Below are positions 45,695 to 53,635 of a DNA stretch of 64,000 nucleotides, one piece after another. Below the pieces are notes generated by a model that had not been told where the DNA came from, did no database searches, and worked only from the letters and a program-made list of their open reading frames with translations. Origin of the DNA: RGIG9060 sp052173655 (GTDB lineage: Bacteria; Spirochaetota; Spirochaetia; Treponematales; Treponemataceae); NCBI GenBank assembly GCA_052173655.1, contig JBQMYD010000004.1, forward strand, positions 186,001-250,000. Direction: 5' to 3'. The first letter of the stretch is position 1; every line of letters begins with the position of its first letter. Made by a program: the position numbers and the translations under genes.

Positions 45695-46919
45695 CTTGCG
45701 CCTCTCCTGAATAATTACTGTTTCTAATGGTCATTTCATTGTTACCATAATCAAAATCAACTGAGAGCAAGTCCAAGACTTTTCCTTTAAAATTTTCGGC
45801 TTTGCTTACAGGCTTTTCGGTATCCTTTGCAACTCTTATAACGACAACATATGCATGGAAAGCAAGTCTCTCTGAATTTGGTTGAGTAGCCTCAATTTGT
45901 TTTATCTGGTTATTTTTCGTATTGTGCTTAGGGTTATGAATAAAGAATTCTTTTAATGTTCCGTATTGCTCATATTCTTTTTTTGCAGAACTTTCAATTT
46001 CTGAACTCCTTTGGTTGTACATTTCAGAAGTAATTCTTTCACTGTACTCGGTTGTTTGCCTATCTTCCAAATCAATTGTCTGAATTGTAGGAAGTACAAG
46101 AATTTCTTTATCAGCAAAGAATGATATTCCATCTAATGATTTTTGAGTTATTAAAGGATTCTTACCTTGTGATACAGAATCAATGATTTCCTTTTTCGTA
46201 GCCTGTGATAATGGCAATGTTGGAATAATTTTATTTAATGCATTTCTATTTGAATCTGCAATATTTATTTTTTTACCTTGTTCATCTACTTCAGACTTAT
46301 CATAGCTTATAGATACAAGTTTCTTATCTATATCAAATGTAATTTTTAAAATTTTCCTCTTAGGTGACACAACTTTTGCATTTATATATAAAAGTTTCCC
46401 AAAAGAAAGTTTTGTTTTTTCAGTTGCAATAGTACCAATAGTTTTCCAAATATCTTTATTAAATGAAGCAGATTCTATCTTTGTACTGGAAGTTATATAT
46501 GAACTTTGAGCATAGATATACGAGATCTTATTATCTTCTTTATTTTTAATTATTCCAATATTTTCCCAATCATCGGAAATATCAAAAGAATAATTTTTTT
46601 CTGAGAGATCCTTTAAACTCGTTAAATCTTCATTGTTAAAATCTATCGTATATAATTCAATTGTTTTTTTTGAATAAATTTCGTAATTTTTATTGAAAAA
46701 AGAAAATAATTTTAAATCTTTATCATACTCTACTACTATTTTTAAAATATCTTCTGCCGATTTATCAATTATTTTCTCAGGTAACTTTTTGATTTCGTTG
46801 TCATTTAAATTATTCAAAGCAAATATATATTGCTTTTTATAATCGTTCGCCCATTGATAGTGTCCGTCATTTGAAAACACCATCAAAAATTGTTCTTTTA
46901 ATGAATCTTTATTTGACAT
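45657..46919 (-). CDS. Unknown 420-residue partner of the cyclase-like protein
   Basis: I do not recognise this protein. It is soluble, with no signal peptide or membrane helix, and Lys/Asn/Ile rich. The N-terminal 150 residues are mixed (QFLMVFSNDGHYQWANDYKK). A beta-rich middle carries GKLLYINAKVVSPKRKILKITFDID, and the C-terminal 130 residues include a long charged helix (SERITSEMYNQRSSEIESSAKKEYEQYG) and AFHAYVVVIRVA. ATG 46919 is chosen because GAGGTG sits 6 nt upstream; the in-frame ATG at 46943 lies inside the -10 of its promoter. First gene of a two-gene operon, overlapping the cyclase-like gene by 38 nt. An effector or sensor role is only inference from the pairing. Confidence 0.6.
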   Translation of the reverse strand: MSNKDSLKEQFLMVFSNDGHYQWANDYKKQYIFALNNLNDNEIKKLPEKIIDKSAEDILKIVVEYDKDLKLFSFFNKNYEIYSKKTIELYTIDFNNEDLTSLKDLSEKNYSFDISDDWENIGIIKNKEDNKISYIYAQSSYITSSTKIESASFNKDIWKTIGTIATEKTKLSFGKLLYINAKVVSPKRKILKITFDIDKKLVSISYDKSEVDEQGKKINIADSNRNALNKIIPTLPLSQATKKEIIDSVSQGKNPLITQKSLDGISFFADKEILVLPTIQTIDLEDRQTTEYSERITSEMYNQRSSEIESSAKKEYEQYGTLKEFFIHNPKHNTKNNQIKQIEATQPNSERLAFHAYVVVIRVAKDTEKPVSKAENFKGKVLDLLSVDFDYGNNEMTIRNSNYSGEAQDALIYKILELSK

Positions 46920-46941
46920 CCTATCACCTCTATCTTTATAC

Positions 46942-46971
46942 ATTATACAGTCAAAAAGAATTTTGTGTAAG
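46942..46971 (-). promoter_or_regulatory. Promoter of the two-gene cassette
   Basis: On the minus strand, -35 CTTACA (46966-46971), 18-bp spacer, perfect -10 TATAAT (46942-46947). The leader is about 16 nt and includes GAGGTG before ATG 46919. Confidence 0.5.
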
Positions 46972-48006
46972 ACCTTAATTTCTCAGTTTTTTTTACGTCT
47001 TCTGCGATTCTGTTTATTTACCGCAAAATCCTCAAAGGATTCTGTAATGAATTCTATGTGGGCAACGAATTTTTTCCCCCTCCCTATTTACAATCTTCAC
47101 TTCTTTTTCGGTTAAACCTTAGAGCGATATACTGTATTGTTTATCTGCTTGTCAATAATTTCCACCCGTTGTTCCAAAATCTTTTTATCCTCAGCGGAAA
47201 ATGCTTGTGGCAATTTGCCTTGAGTTTATTTGGTCTGTAAGATTGCTGATATATGTTCAAAGCGGTTCTGTATTGTCTAATTGGGTAGCTACATTTGCAT
47301 AAGTTTTATTACAATTAATACTATTATCAAGCAATAGTACTGAATAGAAAATAAGGTAGATGTTCTGGTTGCTCCTCATTTAAGGAAACTGAAATATGGT
47401 ATACGTAAGAGCCAATGTATGATTTTACAAATAAATAGTGAAATTATATTTTGGAACTGGGTATCTCGATTGCAGATGTGTATTACAAAGTAGAAAAGCT
47501 TGAAGATGTTTGAAAAGAACTGAACGGAATGTAATGTAATGAACGATACGGTGCAACAAATAAAAATTTTCAAAACTATACCGCTACGGCGAAAAAGTTT
47601 CACCGCCGAAAATACATATTTTCAGACTGTTGTTGCCTCCTGTGCCGAAAAGCATTTTCACTTATGTTTTTAAAAGTCGCTTCGTAAATTTATTTATGTG
47701 CCGGCACTCGATAAAAACCCTCGGTGAAATGCGACAATTGGCATGTGCAGTTGTATTAATATCTTGCTGGAATTACGACGGCGATAATTGAATAACGACA
47801 CAAAGTATATAGTGCAGTTTGCTTTTGTTCGTAAGCACAACATCGTTGAAAATTTGTGTTCGGTTATAAAGTAATTGGAATTGTTACAGCAAAGAATGTG
47901 TTTGAAAAAGCAATATATGTATTCTCAACTGCCTGATAAACTAATTCTACTAGGTGATTAATTTTTTTATAGTCAAACTGGTACTTGAGCAGGTTCAGTT
48001 TTTTCA
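46972..48006. other. Gene-poor stretch of decayed DNA upstream of the cassette
   Basis: About 1 kb with no intact gene. It contains relic 2 of the methyltransferase C-terminus. On the plus strand between 47,440 and 47,780 there are short open stretches broken by stops, e.g. ELGISIADVYYKVEKLEDV and a 38-codon frame starting at the ATG near 47,539. I cannot assign these. They look like remains of one or more coding sequences. Confidence 0.55.
47076..47250 (-). pseudogene. Decayed 3' end of a type IIG-like restriction/DNA methyltransferase gene (relic 2)
   Basis: Minus-strand translation reads NRFEHISAILQTK, a stop, TQGKLPQAFSAEDKK and ILEQRVEIIDKQINNTVYR. After a one-base frame change it continues as L, a stop (in place of Tyr), GLTEKEVKIVNREGE. 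This is the same C-terminal signature as relic 1, with one internal stop, one frameshift and a Tyr-to-stop change. The rest of the gene is gone. Confidence 0.6.
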
Positions 48007-48036
48007 TTGACTTAAAATAAAAAGTATAACTATAAT
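48007..48036 (+). promoter_or_regulatory. Acyltransferase promoter
   Basis: -35 TTGACT (48007-48012, 5 of 6), 18-bp spacer, perfect -10 TATAAT (48031-48036). It points to the acyltransferase gene with a leader of about 65 nt. Confidence 0.6.
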
Positions 48037-48108
48037 GTGATTATAGAAAATCAGATTTGAATTGAATTAAAAAAGGTGTTTTATATTTTCAACCGGAATA
48101 AAATTAAG

Positions 48109-49230
48109 ATGAAAAATATGGAAGTAGCTAGTCAAAAAGAAAATTCTGCACAAATATTTTCGGCAGAGACTTCAAAAAGAATTACCAGTTTGCGTTATTT
48201 GTTGATAGTTTTAGTTGTGTTTATACATGCAAATTTGGGTGCAGATGATGCAATAAATTATTACCATTACGATTTTGTTCAGCCTTACTGGGTTGGGATC
48301 GTAAAGAATTTTATTTGTATTATTTTAGGAGGAAGTGCTGTTCCGCTTTTCTTCTTTTTGGCATCATTCTTGCAATTTTCAAAAAATGATAAATATAAGA
48401 TCTTATTAAAAAAAAGAAGCAAGTCGGTTTTTCTTCCCTATATCATTTGGACTTGTATAACAATAATTTTATATTTTATTGCACAATTAATTCCGGAGAC
48501 TGCACCGTTTTTTCAAAATCCTACAAACATTGTAAAAAATTGGAAAGGTATTGATTGGTTAAAAGTTTTTACCTATAACAATTTATCTTCAGATTTAAAA
48601 GCCCCGTTTGTATATCAGTTTTGGTTTTTGAGAGAGTTGATGATTTTTATAATTTTGTCACCAATTTTAAAGTTTTTATGTGATAAATTTAGCGCTTTGA
48701 TAGTTGTTCTTGTTTCTGTTGCAGCATTGAAAGGAATTCCTTTGTTTTTTACGGTATCACCTTCGGCTTTATTTTTTTATCTTGCCGGGTATTATTGTGC
48801 AAAATACAAAATAGATTTTTTTAAAATTTCAGACAAAATAAAAATTTATGAATATTTATTTTTGTTCATATTGGTCGTTACGTTTAATATAATTTATGGC
48901 GGAAAATATGATTTCGGCTCAATATCAACAATAATTTCCTGCTTATTTTTCTTAAAGCTTTCTTCGTATTTTATAAGAAACGACAAGATATATTCAACAT
49001 TAAATTATCTTTCCGGTTATTCTTTTTTCTTGTATGCAATACATACACCATTTTTGGGCACTGCTATAAATAAAATCACACAAAGAATAATCCCGCTTCA
49101 TGGAATATTTTGTCTAATTCAATTTTTATTGGCTGCCTTTTTAACAATATTAATTGGAACTTTAGCAGGAATTGTTTTGAAAAAGATTTGTTTTCCGTTG
49201 TTCTGCTTATTGAATGGCGGAAGAAAATAA
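48109..49230 (+). CDS. Acyltransferase 3 family integral membrane protein
   Basis: A protein of about 373 residues with roughly ten hydrophobic helices, of the acyltransferase-3 (OafA/WecH-like) family that O-acylates surface sugars or similar acceptors. Helix 1 carries the family start RITSLRYLLIVLVVFIHANLG with the conserved His; other family features are FFFLASFLQF and KRSKSVFLPYIIW, and FWFLRELMI. In-frame starts are GTG 48076, ATG 48109 and ATG 48118; none has a strong ribosome-binding site, and ATG 48109 is a compromise. It lies alone between decayed DNA and a convergent lipoprotein gene, so the acceptor is unknown. A glycan or surface-layer modification gene gained with the island is plausible. 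Confidence 0.82.
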   Translation: MKNMEVASQKENSAQIFSAETSKRITSLRYLLIVLVVFIHANLGADDAINYYHYDFVQPYWVGIVKNFICIILGGSAVPLFFFLASFLQFSKNDKYKILLKKRSKSVFLPYIIWTCITIILYFIAQLIPETAPFFQNPTNIVKNWKGIDWLKVFTYNNLSSDLKAPFVYQFWFLRELMIFIILSPILKFLCDKFSALIVVLVSVAALKGIPLFFTVSPSALFFYLAGYYCAKYKIDFFKISDKIKIYEYLFLFILVVTFNIIYGGKYDFGSISTIISCLFFLKLSSYFIRNDKIYSTLNYLSGYSFFLYAIHTPFLGTAINKITQRIIPLHGIFCLIQFLLAAFLTILIGTLAGIVLKKICFPLFCLLNGGRK

Positions 49231-49279
49231 AATTTAATATAAGATAAAGATGCAGCACCGTTTTTATTCAAATGTCGCT

Positions 49280-49319
49280 TTGCTACTAAAGAGTCTGTGC
49301 TTCTCTAGTAGCAATTTTT
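49280..49319 (+). terminator. Terminator after the acyltransferase gene
   Basis: Perfect 9-bp stem TTGCTACTA (49280-49288) / TAGTAGCAA (49306-49314), with extra inner pairing, followed by five T's. Confidence 0.65.
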
Positions 49320-49384
49320 ATGCCAACTTTCCAACTCCTTATACTTTTAAGTCGAAAATATGCAGTTTTTCTATTAGTTGCTCA

Positions 49385-51382
49385 TTAAAAGTCTGCGATA
49401 GCACATGTTAGAAGATCAAGAAACTTTGTGCTCGTAGACATGTTGCCATCCCGCAAAAAAACAGACCATGATTCCGTACTCCTGTTGTAATTTTGCACTT
49501 GCGACGATGACCAATACGACTCCGGCTTAAAGGATGCATCTGCATATGTGTTGCCGTTCGGTAAATCGTGTATAGCTTTTAGGCTTATATCGATTTTTTC
49601 TTTGTTCCTGTATATTGCACACAGTTCCGCAATGGTAGGTATATACCATACAAGGTTTGAACTGCCAAGCTGTGAGGCATACGTTGTGTTATATGTATTT
49701 ACCCAGTTAAATGCCGGGTAGTTTTCTGCAACGACGTCATCGGCTGTTCCTGTAGAATCTATTGACTCGATATGATTCCAGTTATCACTACCGTCCGTGT
49801 CTCCTCTAAATGTTGCCGTTCCGGCAGCCCCATCTCCGGTTTTATCAGGCGTACAAATAATTTTTTCAAATAATGTAGCATAGCCTTTGCCGGGATTCTT
49901 TGCCCATCTGAGATTTTGTTCACTTACATGCAGTGCAAGTATTTTCGGTACTCCGTATATATCAAATACGATACCGACCGGAGGATTACTCGGATCTATC
50001 GATATGTAAGATTCTTTAGCTGTAAGGGTTTTATCCGCAAGTACAATCATTCCAGTCTCATATGCATCAGAATCTACAACGCTTAATATTTCAGTTTTGC
50101 TTACACTGCTGCCGCAGTGTACCGTAATCACAGTATTTCCGGCAACAGATGGGCATTCTATTTCCGTTGTTGCCTCCGTATTGCTCCAAACCTTAAATTT
50201 CGTAAAACTTGCACCGCTTATGCTAAAAGCTTTATTCAGTCCGTTAAAATTTTTCCCCCTAACTGTTATCGGCAGCATTTTACCTCCGTAACTTGTTCCT
50301 ACTTTAGGTATCGTTACGCTTGTAATTTCAGGAGCTTCGTACCGCTTTAACGTCTTGGGGGTGCTTTGTTCCATTCCGTTAAAAAAAAGTTTTATCTTGT
50401 ATGAGCCGCTTCCTGCCGGTGGTGTAATTTCTTTTTTAAATTCGGTTATATTTTTTCCCATTTCAGCTTCAACCGTTACCGTACTTTCAGATACCTCATG
50501 TCCGTGTGAATCAAACAGTTTAATTTTTGTATCGCGTCGAAGGTCAAGGTTGCTTCCTTTAACCGTTACGATGACCGGCTCCGTAGCGTTGAATGAAATA
50601 TTACTTGGATAAACGGATACAGAGTCGACTTTTGCAGGAGGAGTAACTGTAAACGATGTCCATATATCGGTAGGAGTTGTATCTTCGTTTATAAAAACCC
50701 TGACCCGGTAGGATATCCCCCATTTCGTAAGAGGAGGGGTAGAAGGTATCGGTGCTTGTACAGTTGCAGTTGCCGTATTGTTCGTTACATCGATGGCTGC
50801 CTCTACTTCTTGCTGTGTTTGACTGCCCTCTGTAACCTGTACTATAAGCTTTGTCAGCTTGTGGAAATATTGCCCTTTTATCGTTGCCGTAATATTTCTG
50901 TAGGTTACCGCCGTATCAAGAGTATCAATACGGGTACGATCAAGCTTTATCTCCGTTATTTTAGGTATTACGATTGCCGTTACGGTTACTTCTGTCGGAC
51001 TGTTTACGTTTCCGGCATTGTCTTTTGCTTTTAGGATAATTGTGTGCAAGCTTCCGTCTTCAGGGACGTTCGTAATCTTAAAGTTTGTTTTGTTCTTTGA
51101 AAGCGTTTTTTGCTCTACTTGCGTATCATTTTTTTTATGGATAAATTGCAGTTCCTTAAAGTCCTTGTCAACCGGATTTTGCCATGTTACATTGATTGTT
51201 TGATTATCGAAATAATAGGTTGCCATTAATTTTGTTACCGGTGCAGGCGGTGTTACATCCTTAGGCGGTACATCCTTGGTTTGCGGTTGAACTTGATCAA
51301 CTATCTGGTTACAACTGAAAAAAAACGCTGTGCTCAATAGTGTAATAAGTAGTCCGAATACTAAAAAATATTTTTGTTTCAC
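49385..51382 (-). CDS. Variable-type surface lipoprotein: fibronectin/IPT-like domains and C-terminal DUF1566/C-type-lectin-like domain
   Basis: A 665-residue lipoprotein. The start is GTG 51382 with AGGAG 8 nt upstream. A signal peptide ends STAFFFSC-N, giving lipidation at Cys. A Pro/Asp/Lys linker is followed by an Fn3-like domain (about 45-140: LMATYYFDNQTINVTWQNP), then three Ig/IPT-type domains (about 140-440). The C-terminal 200 residues match the DUF1566/Fib-succ-major type of C-type lectin fold: NLVWYIPTIAELCAIYRNK, SYWSSSQ, SWSVFLRDGNM, then a Lys and a final Cys-Ala. In treponemal diversity-generating retroelements such a domain ends the target protein and its last 35 residues are the variable region. 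The gene looks more GC-rich than its neighbours. No reverse transcriptase or template repeat is in the window. Surface display is inferred. Confidence 0.7.
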   Translation of the reverse strand: MKQKYFLVFGLLITLLSTAFFFSCNQIVDQVQPQTKDVPPKDVTPPAPVTKLMATYYFDNQTINVTWQNPVDKDFKELQFIHKKNDTQVEQKTLSKNKTNFKITNVPEDGSLHTIILKAKDNAGNVNSPTEVTVTAIVIPKITEIKLDRTRIDTLDTAVTYRNITATIKGQYFHKLTKLIVQVTEGSQTQQEVEAAIDVTNNTATATVQAPIPSTPPLTKWGISYRVRVFINEDTTPTDIWTSFTVTPPAKVDSVSVYPSNISFNATEPVIVTVKGSNLDLRRDTKIKLFDSHGHEVSESTVTVEAEMGKNITEFKKEITPPAGSGSYKIKLFFNGMEQSTPKTLKRYEAPEITSVTIPKVGTSYGGKMLPITVRGKNFNGLNKAFSISGASFTKFKVWSNTEATTEIECPSVAGNTVITVHCGSSVSKTEILSVVDSDAYETGMIVLADKTLTAKESYISIDPSNPPVGIVFDIYGVPKILALHVSEQNLRWAKNPGKGYATLFEKIICTPDKTGDGAAGTATFRGDTDGSDNWNHIESIDSTGTADDVVAENYPAFNWVNTYNTTYASQLGSSNLVWYIPTIAELCAIYRNKEKIDISLKAIHDLPNGNTYADASFKPESYWSSSQVQNYNRSTESWSVFLRDGNMSTSTKFLDLLTCAIADF

Positions 51383-51728
51383 TGTTAAAACTCCTGTAAA
51401 AACTTTTGTAGTAACTGCCAATTTATGAAAAAATTTTCCAAAGCTTTTATGTGTGTCAGCTCGGGAATCACGCTAAATTTCACGATGTTTGTCTTGTGCA
51501 TAAAATTTGCTAATAATATAATGATTATACTAAAGCTTTTCAATACACTGCATTGTTCTTTCACGGGAATCAATTTTTGGCTAAAGTATGGAAGACAAAA
51601 TTGATTTATGCGATACCGAATTTATAAAATCTTTCAGTATGAAAAAATAAAAAGTTAAAAACAGCGATAAAATTATTGAAAATTTTAATAAAAGCACTGA
51701 AAACACCAATCATAACGTTTGATGAGAT
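51383..51728. other. Intergenic region upstream of the lipoprotein
   Basis: About 350 bp. A minus-strand TATAAT at 51524-51529 lies about 145 nt before the lipoprotein start, without a good -35. Nothing else is recognisable apart from the terminator that bounds it. Confidence 0.4.
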
Positions 51729-51764
51729 TAAAAAAAATGCCGTAAGATTTCTCCTACGGCATTT
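51729..51764 (-). terminator. Terminator of the gldA-dhaKL operon
   Basis: AAATGCCGTA (51735-51744) pairs with TACGGCATTT (51755-51764) around a 10-nt loop. On the minus strand it is followed by a run of eight U's, 30 nt after the dhaKL stop. Confidence 0.85.
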
Positions 51765-51793
51765 GTAAACTAAAATCTTATATTGATTTTAAT

Positions 51794-53545
51794 TTATTTT
51801 ACAAGTTCAGCCAACTGTGTAAAAATCTCACCTAGAGCAAAGGCACCTGCATCAGGATAACCGATTGAACGCTCTCCAACAGTTCCTGCTCTTCCCATGT
51901 GTGCAACGTGTTCAGCGGTAGCGGCAGCACCTGCAACTCCGGCTTTTGCACCTGCTTCAAAAGCAGCTTTGAGATCTGCTCCGGCTTTTACACTTTCTTT
52001 CCAAGAATCTGCACATGGAACAAGTGCGTCGATCAATGTCTTATCTCCAACAACTGCACCGCGTCCAAAAGATCTCTTTCCGGTTTCCTGTACACCATCA
52101 ACGGCAGCTTGTAACATTTCTGCAAAGTCTGCTACGCTGAGTTCTTTCTTATCTCCGGCAGATTTTCCTGCGGTTCTGAAAGCTGAACCCCAAATCGGAC
52201 CTGAAGCTCCACCACAGTATTCCATAATAACCATGGAAGCAGCTCCCAGAAATTCTCCAATTGTAGATTTTTTATTTGCAATGATATCTTTCCATTCTCG
52301 TTTGAGCTGTCTGAAACCTTTTGCAACAGACATACCAAAGTCCCCGTCTCCTGCATGGGAGTCAAGTTCGCACCATGGTTGTTCATTTTTGATTATAATT
52401 TCAGCCATTTTATCAACGAGGAATACCATTGAATCCAAATCAATTGATTTTCCGTTCTTTATCGAAGATATTTTTGAAGTATCTGCAGTGAAAGATACGT
52501 TTGTGTTATCTTCTGCACCAAAAGTGATAGGTGAATAAACAGGAGCAGGACTCTTTCCGATTACTCTAAAGCCCGGAGCCTCAGATGGTGAATCCAGCAT
52601 TGTTTTTAGTTCATCATCCAATTTCAGAATTGAAACGGAAGCTCCAAGCATATCAATTGATGTCATGAAGTTTCCAACAAAAACTCTGTATGTTTTTACG
52701 TTGTTTGCAGCCAAAACTTTTGCAACAGCATTGTTAAAAAGATACAATTCCTGAAGTGGAGTAGAACCGAATCCGTTGATAAGAACAGCAACTTCTTCTC
52801 CCTTTAGGCTTAATTCTTTGAGAATTGATTCAACGATTCTTTGAGCAAGCTCATCAGCCGTTGCAATTTTTTCTCTTTTGATTCCGGGTTCTCCGTGTAT
52901 TCCAACACCAAATTCCATTTCACCGGCAGAAATATCAAAAGTAGGTTTTCCTGCAGCAGGAACTGTACAAGAACTGAAAGCAAAACCTAAAGATCGTACA
53001 TTATCGGCAGCTTTTTGTGCAATTCTTTTTACTTCTGCAAGATCTTTTCCTGCCTCTGCCGCTGCTCCGGCACATTTGTGAACAAAAACTGTTCCTGCAA
53101 CACCTCTTCTTCCTACCGTGTAAAGAGAGTCTTGTACCGCGATATCGTCTTCTACTTTTACGTAATCAACTTTAAGTCCATCTTCTCCGGCAAGGTGAGC
53201 TCCGTTCTTGAAGTTCATCATATCACCGGAGTAATTTTTGATAATCATCAAAGAACCTTTATCGCTTGCAATGGCTTTTAGTGCTTGATAAACTTGTACC
53301 TGTGAAGGGGAAGCAAAAACGTCTCCGCATACGGCTGCATCAAGCATACCTTTTCCTACATATCCTGCATGTGCAGGTTCATGTCCGGAACCTCCTCCTG
53401 ATACGAGGGAAACCTTATTTTTGTTTATTTCTTTCTTTTTTATGATTTTGAATTTTTGAATAAATTCCAAGTCCGGATGTGCATTTGCAATGCCGTTACA
53501 CATCTCCATTACAACTGTTTCCGGTCTGTTAATTATTTTTTGCAT
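51794..53545 (-). CDS. dhaK: ATP-dependent dihydroxyacetone kinase (DhaK-DhaL fusion)
   Basis: Phosphorylates dihydroxyacetone to the glycolytic intermediate dihydroxyacetone phosphate. The 583-residue single-chain form joins a DhaK domain (about 1-335; SGGGSGHEPAHAGYVGKGM, substrate-binding His in GIHGEPG near 217) to a DhaL domain (about 372-583; nucleotide/Mg site HAGDGDFGMS near 395, GGASGPIWG). As a fusion with both domains it should use ATP rather than the PTS protein DhaM. AAGGAA lies about 8 nt before the ATG. It follows gldA, which produces its substrate; a hairpin sits between them. Confidence 0.94.
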   Translation of the reverse strand: MQKIINRPETVVMEMCNGIANAHPDLEFIQKFKIIKKKEINKNKVSLVSGGGSGHEPAHAGYVGKGMLDAAVCGDVFASPSQVQVYQALKAIASDKGSLMIIKNYSGDMMNFKNGAHLAGEDGLKVDYVKVEDDIAVQDSLYTVGRRGVAGTVFVHKCAGAAAEAGKDLAEVKRIAQKAADNVRSLGFAFSSCTVPAAGKPTFDISAGEMEFGVGIHGEPGIKREKIATADELAQRIVESILKELSLKGEEVAVLINGFGSTPLQELYLFNNAVAKVLAANNVKTYRVFVGNFMTSIDMLGASVSILKLDDELKTMLDSPSEAPGFRVIGKSPAPVYSPITFGAEDNTNVSFTADTSKISSIKNGKSIDLDSMVFLVDKMAEIIIKNEQPWCELDSHAGDGDFGMSVAKGFRQLKREWKDIIANKKSTIGEFLGAASMVIMEYCGGASGPIWGSAFRTAGKSAGDKKELSVADFAEMLQAAVDGVQETGKRSFGRGAVVGDKTLIDALVPCADSWKESVKAGADLKAAFEAGAKAGVAGAAATAEHVAHMGRAGTVGERSIGYPDAGAFALGEIFTQLAELVK

Positions 53546-53575
53546 TTTGATATTTCCTTTTTTGAATTTTTAATT

Positions 53576-53615
53576 AAAAAAAACGAAGTATCCGCTGAAA
53601 AACCTTCAGCGGATA
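53576..53615 (-). terminator. Imperfect terminator/attenuator between gldA and dhaK
   Basis: A perfect 11-bp stem TATCCGCTGAA/TTCAGCGGATA (53605-53615 and 53589-53599) with a 5-nt loop. On the minus strand it is followed by CTTCG and then eight U's (53576-53583). The 5-nt gap before the U-tract should weaken it. No other promoter is evident before dhaK. Confidence 0.65.
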
Positions 53616-53635
53616 GCTTGTTGTGCCAAAAAATA

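Noticed and set aside
46917..46943. ATG 46943 as the start of the unknown cassette protein
   Set aside because: It lies inside a perfect TATAAT; the downstream ATG 46919 has GAGGTG at proper distance.
43741..51640. Similar AT-rich strings (AAAATTGATTT, CCGAATT) near both ends of the accessory region as possible attachment sites
   Set aside because: The matches are short, differ in arrangement and are expected by chance in DNA this AT-rich; no integrase gene is present.
51897..52538. Plus-strand open frame of 213 codons opposite dhaKL
   Set aside because: Antisense to a complete, well-conserved kinase gene; the Ala/Ser/Pro-rich translation is a shadow.
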